Of a stretch of 64,000 nucleotides of DNA, positions 9,881 to 18,224 are shown piece by piece. Under the pieces are notes generated by a model. It was not told the DNA's origin. It saw only the letters and a list, made by a program, of their open reading frames with translations, and did no database searches. Both the position numbers and the translations under genes were made by a program. Source of the stretch: Seohaeicola saemankumensis (GTDB lineage: Bacteria > Pseudomonadota > Alphaproteobacteria > Rhodobacterales > Rhodobacteraceae); contig NZ_JAINWI010000004.1 of assembly GCF_021021435.1 (NCBI RefSeq), positions 280,702 through 344,701 of the forward strand, written 5' to 3'. Each line of letters starts with the position of its first letter. Position 1 is the first letter of the stretch.

Positions 9881-11377
9881 ATGCTCTGGTCGCTACTCAA
9901 GATTATCCTGTTCGTCGTACTTGTTGCCGCCGCAACCCTCGGTGCCGCCTATCTGATGGAGCTAGAAGGCGGGGTTCGAATTGCGGCCGCTGGATACGAG
10001 GTGAACCTTACGCCGCTCTATGCGGTCATTCTGCTCGTCGCTTTGGTCTTTGCGGTCTGGCTGACTTTGCGTCTGGTTGCGTTGCTGATCGCCATTCTCA
10101 AATTCATCAACGGCGATGAAACTGCGATCACCCGCTATTTCAACCGCAACCGCGAGCGCAAAGGCTACCAGGCCCTGTCCGAAGGAATGCTGGCACTGGC
10201 TGCGGGTGAAGGTCGTCTGGCCATGGCTAAAGCGAGCAAGGCAGAGCGCTATCTGCACAAACCCGAGCTGACAAACTTGCTGACGGCACAGGCCGCCGAG
10301 ATGTGCGGCGATCGCCGGAAAGCCGAAGAGGTTTACAAGCGGTTGCTCAAAAACGACGCGACCCGCTTTGTCGGCGTGCGCGGGATCATGAAACAGAAGC
10401 TGGCTGACGGTGACAATGCAACGGCGCTGAAACTTGCAGAGAAGGCATTGAACCTGCGCCCGAAACACGAAGAAACTCAGGATGTTCTGCTGCGCCTTCA
10501 GGCCAGCGCGCATGACTGGGCCGGTGCCCGCCGGACCTTGGGTGCGAAGTTGAAGCATGGAAGCCTGCCCCGCGATGTGCACAAGCGTCGCGATGCAGTT
10601 CTCGCGCTTTCTGAAGCAAAGGAAGTCCTGAGTGATGGCAGCGATATTGCCGCGCGCGAGGCAGCGATCGAGGCTAACAAGCTGTCGCCCGATCTGATCC
10701 CTGCCGCAGCCTTCGCTGCGCGGGGCTATATCGAACAGGGCAATGCGAAATATGCGACCCGCGTCGTCAAGAAAGCATGGGCCGCCCAACCTCATCCCGA
10801 TCTTGCCGCCGCCTTTGCTGCCATTGCGCCGGACGAAACACCGGTGGCCCGCCTCAAGCGTTTCAAGCCGCTGATCGCGCAGCATCCGGACCATGTGGAA
10901 TCGCGTCTTTTATTGGCCGAACTACACATCGCGAACGAGGATTTCCCCGAAGCTCGCCGCGCTTTGGGTGATCTGGTCGACAAAGCGCCCGATGCCCGTG
11001 TTCTGACGGACATGGCCGCCATTGCGCGTGGCGAGGGTGCCTCGGAGGTTGTGGTCAAAGGCTGGCTTGCCCGCGCCCTGACTGCACCTCGCGGACCGCA
11101 ATGGGTTTGCGACAAATGTCACAACATCCATGCCGAATGGGTGCCGATCTGCGAGAACTGCAAGGGGTTCGATACGCTGTCCTGGACTGCTCCGCCTGCT
11201 GGTGTGACCACACCCGCCGCCGGAGGCGAGATGCTGCCGCGTATCGTGGGAACGATCGAGGACCAGTCGGGAACCAACACGGAGGAGGTTCGGGACGCCG
11301 AAATCCTACCGGATGAGGAGACTCTTCACAGGCCTATTGATGCTGCGGTCACTGAAGGGGATGTCGCACGAAAATAG
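9881..11377 (+). CDS. hemY: HemY-type heme biosynthesis-associated TPR membrane protein
   Basis: A 498-aa inner-membrane protein. Two hydrophobic segments (about residues 7-27 and 43-73) form the HemY N-terminal domain, followed by helical TPR-like repeats. It is the HemY of the hemCDXY cluster type, not protoporphyrinogen oxidase. Beyond the length of the enterobacterial protein it carries a C-terminal zinc-ribbon-like knuckle with C410-x2-C413 and C424-x2-C427, then an acidic tail. The start is 11 bases after the Mic60 stop, so it is co-transcribed. Its role in heme production is known only generally. Confidence 0.85.
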   Translation: MLWSLLKIILFVVLVAAATLGAAYLMELEGGVRIAAAGYEVNLTPLYAVILLVALVFAVWLTLRLVALLIAILKFINGDETAITRYFNRNRERKGYQALSEGMLALAAGEGRLAMAKASKAERYLHKPELTNLLTAQAAEMCGDRRKAEEVYKRLLKNDATRFVGVRGIMKQKLADGDNATALKLAEKALNLRPKHEETQDVLLRLQASAHDWAGARRTLGAKLKHGSLPRDVHKRRDAVLALSEAKEVLSDGSDIAAREAAIEANKLSPDLIPAAAFAARGYIEQGNAKYATRVVKKAWAAQPHPDLAAAFAAIAPDETPVARLKRFKPLIAQHPDHVESRLLLAELHIANEDFPEARRALGDLVDKAPDARVLTDMAAIARGEGASEVVVKGWLARALTAPRGPQWVCDKCHNIHAEWVPICENCKGFDTLSWTAPPAGVTTPAAGGEMLPRIVGTIEDQSGTNTEEVRDAEILPDEETLHRPIDAAVTEGDVARK

Positions 11378-11422
11378 GTCTTTTCCAGCAATAATCACGG
11401 TGCTATAGCGCCTCTCGCAGTG

Positions 11423-11498
11423 GCCGCTGTAGCTCAGCTGGTAGAGCACGTCATTCGTAATGATGGGGTCGGGGGTTCGAGTCCCTTCAGCGGCACCA
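11423..11498 (+). tRNA. tRNA-Thr (anticodon CGT)
   Basis: A 76-base cloverleaf including the encoded CCA. The acceptor arms are GCCGCTG and CAGCGGC, the D arm GCTC...GAGC, the anticodon stem CGTCA/TGATG around loop TTCGTAA, and the T loop TTCGAGT. The anticodon CGT reads ACG threonine codons. It lies 45 bases after hemY and may be co-transcribed. The following ~170 bases to the convergent AttH-like gene hold nothing recognisable. Confidence 0.95.
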
Positions 11499-11670
11499 CT
11501 TGTAAACACCGAAATGCTCAACAAAATCCGAACATATTTGGTTTGTGTGTCTCGGCGAGTTTCGTTTCCCTGATTTTTCTTACCTTGGCATGCGTATCTC
11601 TGCTGTGTTGTGGCCCTAAACGCAAAGGCTGTGCTGCAATCCAGCGATCTTGGACGAGGTCTATCCCGGG

Positions 11671-12711
11671 TCAATCGTTTTCGTAGCCTGTCATTTCGAG
11701 ATAGCCAATACCGCTGTGACTGCCGGTGACCGTAACCGGTCCTTCCCAATAAGGCACCGAGGTTGTCATCCAGGCATCGGGATTCATTGCCGAAACAACG
11801 ACATCCAAATTGCGTTCGGGAAGCGTTACTTGCCAGATAATCGGCACATCGCGTCCAGCGACCCCATGCCAGCCTAGCGGGGCCGCGGTAAATGCACCGT
11901 CTGGTAAGGCTGTGGTCTGGCCGGTTGCTGTGATCCACGTTCCGGCAGTGAAGTTGCTTGATCCGCGAAGAACAAACCCCATCAACTTGTCGCCGCTGTC
12001 GAAGGACAGCGAGAACCAGTCCCAACCCTGTTGGTCCTCGGCCAAAGGTTGCGACGACCATTCCCTGTCGAGCCAAGCCTGACCTGTTACTGCGACATCG
12101 CCCTCGGGCAAGGTGAGTGTGCCGGAAAGATCAAAGAAAGGCTGCGAGTAGTAGTAGCTGGCTTGTCCGGCAGCGGATTTCACGGAATAGCCGCCTTGCC
12201 CGTGCAACACCAATGGCCCTTGCGCGCGCAAGCCCATATCGAAGGCAAAATCCGTGCCGGAAGCAGTCACCTTCAACTGGTCGAGATTGGGCCCCTGCAT
12301 GATCCAGTCGTCGATCCACGCCCTGAACGGGGATACTTCGACACCAGCCTGCCCGACACCCCCGCGGGCCAGACGCTCTGCAACATAATGAGCGTCGGGT
12401 GTGGTTATCGCGGCATGTCCCATCCAGAGTTGCGGTGTATCCCAACCCTGACCGTCCTCGGGGGCAAGGGCGGAGCGGAACAGGGTCCATTGCAGCCCGT
12501 AGGTTATGTTGTCGGGCCCTGTCATATTGGCCGTCAGATACCACCATTCAATCCGGTAGGACGGATGCGCCCCATGATCCGCAGGGAATTCCAGAGCTGT
12601 GCCGCGTACCGGATTTGTGAATCCGTCCGCCGTGGTACCAAGCCCAGCAAAGCCCTGCGCCACAGCTTGGACTGGAAGCAAAAGCAGAAAGGCCAGCAAT
12701 CTAGCGCTCAT
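11671..12711 (-). CDS. AttH/CrtC-like lipocalin-family exported protein
   Basis: A 346-aa protein with a clear signal peptide (MSARLLAFLLLLPVQAVAQG). It belongs to the AttH / hydroxyneurosporene-hydratase-like (lipocalin-like) family, shown by the paired motifs YRIEWWYLTANM, WMGHAAIT and WLDREWSSQPL. AttH proteins are usually encoded with an FtsX-like permease and a LolD-like ATPase, exactly as here; the start overlaps the permease gene by 11 bases. It is therefore probably a periplasmic partner or substrate-handling component of that exporter. A carotenoid hydratase role is unlikely because no carotenoid genes are nearby. Confidence 0.75.
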   Translation of the reverse strand: MSARLLAFLLLLPVQAVAQGFAGLGTTADGFTNPVRGTALEFPADHGAHPSYRIEWWYLTANMTGPDNITYGLQWTLFRSALAPEDGQGWDTPQLWMGHAAITTPDAHYVAERLARGGVGQAGVEVSPFRAWIDDWIMQGPNLDQLKVTASGTDFAFDMGLRAQGPLVLHGQGGYSVKSAAGQASYYYSQPFFDLSGTLTLPEGDVAVTGQAWLDREWSSQPLAEDQQGWDWFSLSFDSGDKLMGFVLRGSSNFTAGTWITATGQTTALPDGAFTAAPLGWHGVAGRDVPIIWQVTLPERNLDVVVSAMNPDAWMTTSVPYWEGPVTVTGSHSGIGYLEMTGYEND

Positions 12712-15088
12712 TGCGGAACACTCCTAACAACTGGGTGGGTGGTGTGCGCGCCAACTTCCATGCCGGCCAGAGGGCGGCCAGCGCGGCAGCGACCAGTGTC
12801 AGACCGCCCAGACGCAGGTAATCCAGGGGAAACAGATACATCGGCAGCTTCCAACCGAACGCTTCTACATTCACCACGGCCAGTAGTGCCCATGACAGTG
12901 CAAGCCCCAGCGGTAGCGCAAGCGTTGCGGTCAGTGCTGCCAGAACAACCGCCCGCAAAAGGTCCAGCAAGGCAAGCTTGCGTCGCGTGAGACCCAAAGC
13001 CCAGACAGGTGCCAACTGCGGAAGCCGCATGGCTGCAAGTGTCAGAAGGCTCATCAGGATCGCAAAACCTGCCACTGCTAGAGTGAGAGCATTCAATGCT
13101 GCAGTTACGGTGAAAGTCCGCTCGAAGACCGCAAGGGACATGGCCTTGATTGTTGACTGGTCCGTAATGGCGGCATCGCCAAGGCCTGCATCTGTGCGCA
13201 AGGCATCGCGCAACGGCGCGACCTTGTCGGGGCCGACCCGCAGACCGAAACGCAAAGCTCTAACTTCTGGATAGGCTTCGCTGAACAGTGGTTCGGTTAC
13301 GATAACCTGTCCGATCGGGTTTCCGTAATCGCCATAGACCCCAAGAACAGGCAAAGTTCTTCCCGGAATGATCGTGATCTCGGAGCCAAGATCTAGTTCG
13401 GTGCGCCGGTAGAGTTGTTCGTTGATCAGCACGCCGTCACCGCGGGCCAGTCTGTCCCATGCATCCGGCACGGCGTGGAGAAACTTCCAGTTTTCGCGAT
13501 AGGTGGCATGATCACGGGCGGCATAGATCTGAGCGGGTTGGCCTGCGACCAGTCTGTCCACCCAAAGGAGCGGCAGGACTACATCGGCTTTGTCTTCTGC
13601 TACGGCGAGGATGGCATCGGCCTGTGCTGCGCTCTCGGCACTGACATAGAGTTCGGAGGCCAGGCGCTGATCCAGAAAGCCGACAAAGGTCAGCCTGAAA
13701 GACGATACCATCGTCGATACGCCCACATTCGCGGACATTGCGAGCAAGAGTGCCATAAGCGCCAGCGAAAGACCCGGAAGCTGTTGGCGTGTGTCAGCCC
13801 AGAACCATTGGGTTATCGGGGCACGCGCCTGCCCTTCCGCCAGTCGCAACAGCAGTGACAGGAATGGTGGCAAAACCAACGCGCCGCCAATCAGAAGCGC
13901 CCCCAACATCACGAAACCTGCCACAATACCTGTGCCCCAGATGCCTAGTGCTGCAGCCAGTCCCAGAAGCATGATCGCGGCAAAAGCCATACCGCTACCC
14001 TGCCGTGCCATGACCCAAGCGCGCGGTTGCGCGCCGCTGAGCAATGGCATCCGCGCTAATGACCATAATGCGCCAAAGGCTGCGACAGCCGTGCCGCCCA
14101 AGGCAATAGCCAGGCCGGACAACCACCAGGACGGCCGCAGGCTGAGCTCTCCTGACAGATCGGCCCCATATAGCCCGCGCAGGGTGGCCGCGACATCCGG
14201 CAATAGCGCCGCAGCGATGAGATAGCCCAAGGCTACGCCCAGCGCGCCCGCGATCAAGGCCAGAGCCGCCAGTTCGACAGCCATCAGCGCAATCAGCCTG
14301 ACCAGTGGCGCACCCAAGGCCCGTAATGTCCTCACCATCGGCCTGCGCTGCTCAAAGGCAAGACCTATGGCCCCGTGAACTATAAACAATCCGACCGCAA
14401 AGGATAGCAAACCAAAGGCTGTCAGGTTCAGGTGAAAGCTTTCCGTCAATTGCGCCACCTCACCGCCCTGTTGTGGATCGGTCTGGATCAGTTCGGGCGC
14501 AATCTGTGCCAAAGGCTGTTGCGTGATTGGCTGGTCCGGCAGGACGATCAGCCGGTCAATCTGGTCGAATCGTTCCAGCAAAAGCTGTGCCACCCCGATA
14601 TCTGTGAGCGCGGTATTGGGGGCCACGTCCGGTGTTGGCTGCAACGCCGCACCTGTTTGCGGCAGTCTGGCCAGCGTATCGGGACGCGCAAAGATCTGGC
14701 CCGCGCCCGACAGGAAATCCCCCAGATCAACGCCATTTCCCAAACGGACCGGACCAAGATCGCGGGGGGCTGTCAGGGGCTCCAACCCGACGATGCGGAT
14801 TGTGTCCAACCGCCCTTCGACAACAGGCGAAACCGCCCAGCCTGCGCGACGCAGCGCGATATAGGTTTGCTGCGGGATCGGCCCGCCATCTTGCGCGGTG
14901 ATCTGGCTGTAACTGGCCTCGCCAATCGTTGCAGCGGCAGCGTCATAGCTGCTGCGCGCCTGTTCGTTGATGGCCTGCACGCCGGACCACAAGGCCGTGG
15001 CAAGGGCCAGCCCGACCATCAGTGTTAGCAGTTGCAAAGGGTTGCGGCGCCAGTGCCCAAGTAGCGCCGACAGGATGGCCGCTGTCAC
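12701..15088 (-). CDS. ABC transporter permease, FtsX/MacB-like
   Basis: A 795-aa inner-membrane protein with an N-terminal transmembrane helix, a large periplasmic part, a central block of several helices (about residues 240-430), a second periplasmic domain, and a C-terminal block of three or more helices. This duplicated FtsX layout is that of fused LolCE/YbbP-like permeases that move lipids, lipoproteins or other envelope molecules. The start overlaps the ATPase stop by 4 bases and the stop overlaps the AttH-like gene, making a tight three-gene operon. The substrate is not known. Confidence 0.85.
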   Translation of the reverse strand: MTAAILSALLGHWRRNPLQLLTLMVGLALATALWSGVQAINEQARSSYDAAAATIGEASYSQITAQDGGPIPQQTYIALRRAGWAVSPVVEGRLDTIRIVGLEPLTAPRDLGPVRLGNGVDLGDFLSGAGQIFARPDTLARLPQTGAALQPTPDVAPNTALTDIGVAQLLLERFDQIDRLIVLPDQPITQQPLAQIAPELIQTDPQQGGEVAQLTESFHLNLTAFGLLSFAVGLFIVHGAIGLAFEQRRPMVRTLRALGAPLVRLIALMAVELAALALIAGALGVALGYLIAAALLPDVAATLRGLYGADLSGELSLRPSWWLSGLAIALGGTAVAAFGALWSLARMPLLSGAQPRAWVMARQGSGMAFAAIMLLGLAAALGIWGTGIVAGFVMLGALLIGGALVLPPFLSLLLRLAEGQARAPITQWFWADTRQQLPGLSLALMALLLAMSANVGVSTMVSSFRLTFVGFLDQRLASELYVSAESAAQADAILAVAEDKADVVLPLLWVDRLVAGQPAQIYAARDHATYRENWKFLHAVPDAWDRLARGDGVLINEQLYRRTELDLGSEITIIPGRTLPVLGVYGDYGNPIGQVIVTEPLFSEAYPEVRALRFGLRVGPDKVAPLRDALRTDAGLGDAAITDQSTIKAMSLAVFERTFTVTAALNALTLAVAGFAILMSLLTLAAMRLPQLAPVWALGLTRRKLALLDLLRAVVLAALTATLALPLGLALSWALLAVVNVEAFGWKLPMYLFPLDYLRLGGLTLVAAALAALWPAWKLARTPPTQLLGVFRNER

Positions 15089-15735
15089 GTCAAACGCCCC
15101 GCCCGCAGATATGCCCGTCGCGGCAGACGCGCGGCAAGCCTCTCGGAATGTGTCACAAGGATCAGGCTTGCGCCGTTCTCGATGACAAGATCCTGCAGCA
15201 GCGCCAGCACATTATCCGCAGTAGCTTCGTCAAGATTGCCGGTAGGTTCATCCGCCAGCACCAGTTGCGGGCGCGCGGCCAATGTGCGTGCTATGGCGAC
15301 GCGTTGTTGCTGACCGCCCGACAGTTGTTCAGGGTATTTGTTCAAGTGGTCGTCTAACCCGAGACGCTCTACGAGCACCCTGACCATTGACGGGTCATGC
15401 CGCCCCGCAAGGCGTGCCTGAAAAGCAATGTTGTGCGCGATCGATAGCGAAGGGATCAGATTGAACTGTTGGAATATCACGCCCAGCGACCCGCGCCGCA
15501 GGGCTGCACGACCTGAATCGTTCATTGGTGTTAGATCAATACCATCAAAAACAACCCTACCACTATCAGCGCTGTCGAGGCCGCCGATCAGGTGCAGCAG
15601 CGTGCTTTTACCCGATCCGGACTCGCCGGTCAGGGCAAGCATGTCGCCCTGTTCAAGATCAAGCGACACATGGTCAAGCACCGCCTTTTCATTGCCGGCA
15701 TAATTTTTGGTCACATCTGTCAAGCGCAGCAGCAT
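15085..15735 (-). CDS. ABC transporter ATP-binding protein, LolD/MacB type
   Basis: A 216-aa cytoplasmic ATPase starting MLLRLTDVTK behind a good ribosome site (GGAGGAAACAG). Walker A (GESGSGKS) is at residues 37-44, the signature LSGGQ at 138-142, and Walker B with the catalytic glutamate at D162-E163. The TGNLDE ending is typical of the LolD/MacB/FtsE branch, which powers FtsX-like permeases. It is the first gene of the exporter operon. Twenty-eight upstream in-frame residues are probably not translated. Confidence 0.92.
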   Translation of the reverse strand: MLLRLTDVTKNYAGNEKAVLDHVSLDLEQGDMLALTGESGSGKSTLLHLIGGLDSADSGRVVFDGIDLTPMNDSGRAALRRGSLGVIFQQFNLIPSLSIAHNIAFQARLAGRHDPSMVRVLVERLGLDDHLNKYPEQLSGGQQQRVAIARTLAARPQLVLADEPTGNLDEATADNVLALLQDLVIENGASLILVTHSERLAARLPRRAYLRAGRLT

Positions 15736-15932
15736 TCTGTTTCCTCCGCTTTTGAAGATGTAACACGCTGTGCGTCGATGGAAAGCAACGCAGACCTGTG
15801 CATCGGCATGTTCCGACATTGACTACCGGCCAGGGTTAGGCTCTGGCAACTTGCCTTCAATTTGATCCGTTAATCCCTTCGCAACACATCAGCCGCTAAA
15901 CCCTTTGATGGGTGAGTTGGAAGGTGGTGGAG

Positions 15933-16760
15933 ATGGGCACGCAGCCAAATGCGGCGCCAGTCATCATCAAACGAAAGAAGGTCATTGAAGGCGGCGGACA
16001 CCACGGTGGTGCGTGGAAAGTTGCCTACGCCGATTTTGTCACGGCAATGATGGCTTTCTTCATGTTGATGTGGCTGTTGAACGCGACAACGGAAAAACAG
16101 CGCAAGGGTCTTGCGGACTATTTCGCGCCTACAGTGGCAATCAGCCGTGTGTCAGGCGGTAGTGATGGCGCATTCGGTGGTGACAGTATTTTCTCGGAAG
16201 AGGTGTTGCCGCGGATGGGAACAGGGGCCACCAGCCTGCGGCCTACGGAAAGCGACAAGGCCAGAGGTGAATCCGCAGATGATGGGGTGCGCAAAGACGC
16301 GCTTGAAAAGATCAATCAGGCGCTTTTCGACCGTGCCGGACTAAGTGCTATCCAAAGCGCGGCACTTGCACATGTGACAACGCGCCTTTCGGATGAGGGT
16401 CTGGTGGTCGAACTTTTTGATTTGCCGGATGCTGTTCTGTTCAATCTCCGGACTGATGAACCAACGCCACTGCTTGAGGAATTGGCATTCATGGTTCAGC
16501 AAGCTTTTGCGCTGGTCGTGAACCCGCTGGCGATTGAAGGTCATGTGCATTCGTTTCCGGTAGTGCTGCGCGACAGACCGGTGTGGGGTCTTTCGACAGC
16601 GCGGGCCAACCGTATGCGAGAATTACTTGCTAGGCAGGGCTTTGAAGAGGAACGGATCGTCAGGGTTGTCGGGCATGCGGATCGCAAGCTGGCAGAGGCA
16701 AATCCGCTGGCCACAAGAAACAACCGGCTGGAACTGATCCTTCTGATGATCCCCGAGTGA
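15933..16760 (+). CDS. motB: flagellar motor protein MotB
   Basis: Stator subunit that anchors the motor to peptidoglycan and conducts ions with MotA. 275 aa from the ATG at 15933, after an AGGTGGTGGAG ribosome site. The single transmembrane helix at about residues 34-50 carries the ion-binding aspartate D34 (YADFVTAMMAFF). The C-terminal half is an OmpA-like peptidoglycan-binding domain ending in VVGHADRKL...NNRLELILL. It opens the flagellar locus, with flgE following after about 117 bp, and its partner motA lies 10 kb downstream. Confidence 0.92.
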   Translation: MGTQPNAAPVIIKRKKVIEGGGHHGGAWKVAYADFVTAMMAFFMLMWLLNATTEKQRKGLADYFAPTVAISRVSGGSDGAFGGDSIFSEEVLPRMGTGATSLRPTESDKARGESADDGVRKDALEKINQALFDRAGLSAIQSAALAHVTTRLSDEGLVVELFDLPDAVLFNLRTDEPTPLLEELAFMVQQAFALVVNPLAIEGHVHSFPVVLRDRPVWGLSTARANRMRELLARQGFEEERIVRVVGHADRKLAEANPLATRNNRLELILLMIPE

Positions 16761-16807
16761 CCCGAGAGGTGCAGGATGCGGGTTTGAACTATATTGGATT
16801 TTAGTCG

Positions 16808-16822
16808 TTAGCCTGCTGTTAA
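16808..16822 (+). promoter_or_regulatory. candidate CtrA-type site upstream of flgE
   Basis: TTAG-CCTGCTG-TTAA, one mismatch from the CtrA consensus TTAA-N7-TTAA, 56 bases before the flgE start. CtrA controls flagellar genes in alphaproteobacteria; binding here is inferred from sequence only. Confidence 0.35.
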
Positions 16823-16877
16823 ACGGTTGCCTGTAATGCTGATGGCACGGTGACAGATGCAGCAGAAAGGCGTGTCC

Positions 16878-18176
16878 ATGACGATCTCCTCCTCCTTGAA
16901 TGCCGGTGTAGCCGGGCTGTCGGTCAATGCCAGCCGGCTTGCGGCCATTTCGGACAACATCGCGAACTCCGCGACCTTTGGCTACAAACGGATGGAGGCG
17001 GATTTTCACTCGATGGTCATTTCGCCGAACGGTGGCACCTATTCTGCTGGCGGTGTCAGGGTGACCTCTCACCGCTTGATCGATCAACGCGGGCCATTGG
17101 TGTCCACAAGCAATCCGACCGATCTTGCCGTGCGGGGGCGGGGGTTCCTTCCGGTGGCGGCCGCGTCCGAAGTCACGGTCGGAAATGGCAAGCAGATGAT
17201 GCTGACTACAACAGGGTCATTCCGGACTGATGCTGATGGCTATCTTCGCACGGAATCCAATCTTGTTCTTCTTGGCTGGCCTGCTTTGCCGGATGGCAGC
17301 ATCCCCACCTATCCGCGCGACACAAGTGCAGGGCTGCAGCCCGTCCAGATCAATGTCAACCAGTTCACCGGCGATCCGACGACACGCATGAGCCTTGGCG
17401 TCAACCTGCCGGCTACGGAAACAGGTGCGGGTGAGACAGGGGCATCGCGGGAGTTGTCAGTCGAATACTTCGGCAACCTTGGAACATCAGAAAGCCTTCT
17501 GATCGAATATGCTCCGACCGTTCCAACGACAGGCTCCTCGAATCAATGGACAATGCTGATCCGCGACACCGCTTCACCGGGGGTCGTGATTGGCGAATAC
17601 ATCTTGGACTTCAATGATGGGCGAAGTGCGGGTGGCACGCTATCGGCTGTCACGACAGTGTCAGGCGGTGCTTATGATCCGGCACTTGGCTCATTGATCG
17701 TCAACGTCGCCGGGGGCCCGATGGAGGTGAATATCGGGCGGATCGGCGCCTCTGACGGGATCACACAACTATCCAACAGTTTCGCGCCGGTCTCGATCTC
17801 GAAAGACGGCTCGCCCGTCGGCAATATGACATCGGTTCAAGTGGATGCGAATGGTTTCGTCCACGCCTTTTTCGACACCGGGATAACGCGGCGCATCTAC
17901 CAGATCCCGCTGGTCGACATGCCGAACCCGAACGGGATGGTCGCATTGGACGAACAAACATATCTGCCCTCGCCCGAAAGCGGAACCTATTTTCTCTGGG
18001 ATGCAGGGGATGGACCGACCGGAGATATCGTCGCCTTTGCGCGAGAGGAATCCGCCACCGACGTTGCCGGAGAATTGACCGATATGATCCAAACGCAGCG
18101 CGCCTACTCCTCGAATGCGAAAGTTATTCAGACTGTGGACGAGATGTTGCAGGAGACGACAAACATCAAACGTTGA
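16878..18176 (+). CDS. flgE: flagellar hook protein FlgE
   Basis: Builds the flexible hook outside the cell; exported through the flagellar type III system. 432 aa from the ATG at 16878. The N-terminal rod/hook signature (LNAGVAGLSVNASRL, then NIANSATFGYKR) and the C-terminal one (ELTDMIQTQRAYSSNAKVIQ) are both present, with a longer central domain than FlgF/FlgG, as expected for a hook protein. It is followed by flgK after 48 bases in the same operon. A candidate CtrA site precedes it. Confidence 0.92.
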   Translation: MTISSSLNAGVAGLSVNASRLAAISDNIANSATFGYKRMEADFHSMVISPNGGTYSAGGVRVTSHRLIDQRGPLVSTSNPTDLAVRGRGFLPVAAASEVTVGNGKQMMLTTTGSFRTDADGYLRTESNLVLLGWPALPDGSIPTYPRDTSAGLQPVQINVNQFTGDPTTRMSLGVNLPATETGAGETGASRELSVEYFGNLGTSESLLIEYAPTVPTTGSSNQWTMLIRDTASPGVVIGEYILDFNDGRSAGGTLSAVTTVSGGAYDPALGSLIVNVAGGPMEVNIGRIGASDGITQLSNSFAPVSISKDGSPVGNMTSVQVDANGFVHAFFDTGITRRIYQIPLVDMPNPNGMVALDEQTYLPSPESGTYFLWDAGDGPTGDIVAFAREESATDVAGELTDMIQTQRAYSSNAKVIQTVDEMLQETTNIKR

Positions 18177-18224
18177 CCGCAGGTTTGATCGAAGAATACC
18201 TCAAACAGTCGAGGAAGATAGAAG

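Noticed and set aside
11423..11670. integration site or mobile element at tRNA-Thr
   Set aside because: No integrase, no repeat of the tRNA 3' end, and ordinary genes on both sides.
15736..15932. CtrA or sigma54 site before motB
   Set aside because: TTAG and TTAA words occur but not with 7-base spacing, and TGGCAACTTGCC has the wrong sigma54 spacing.
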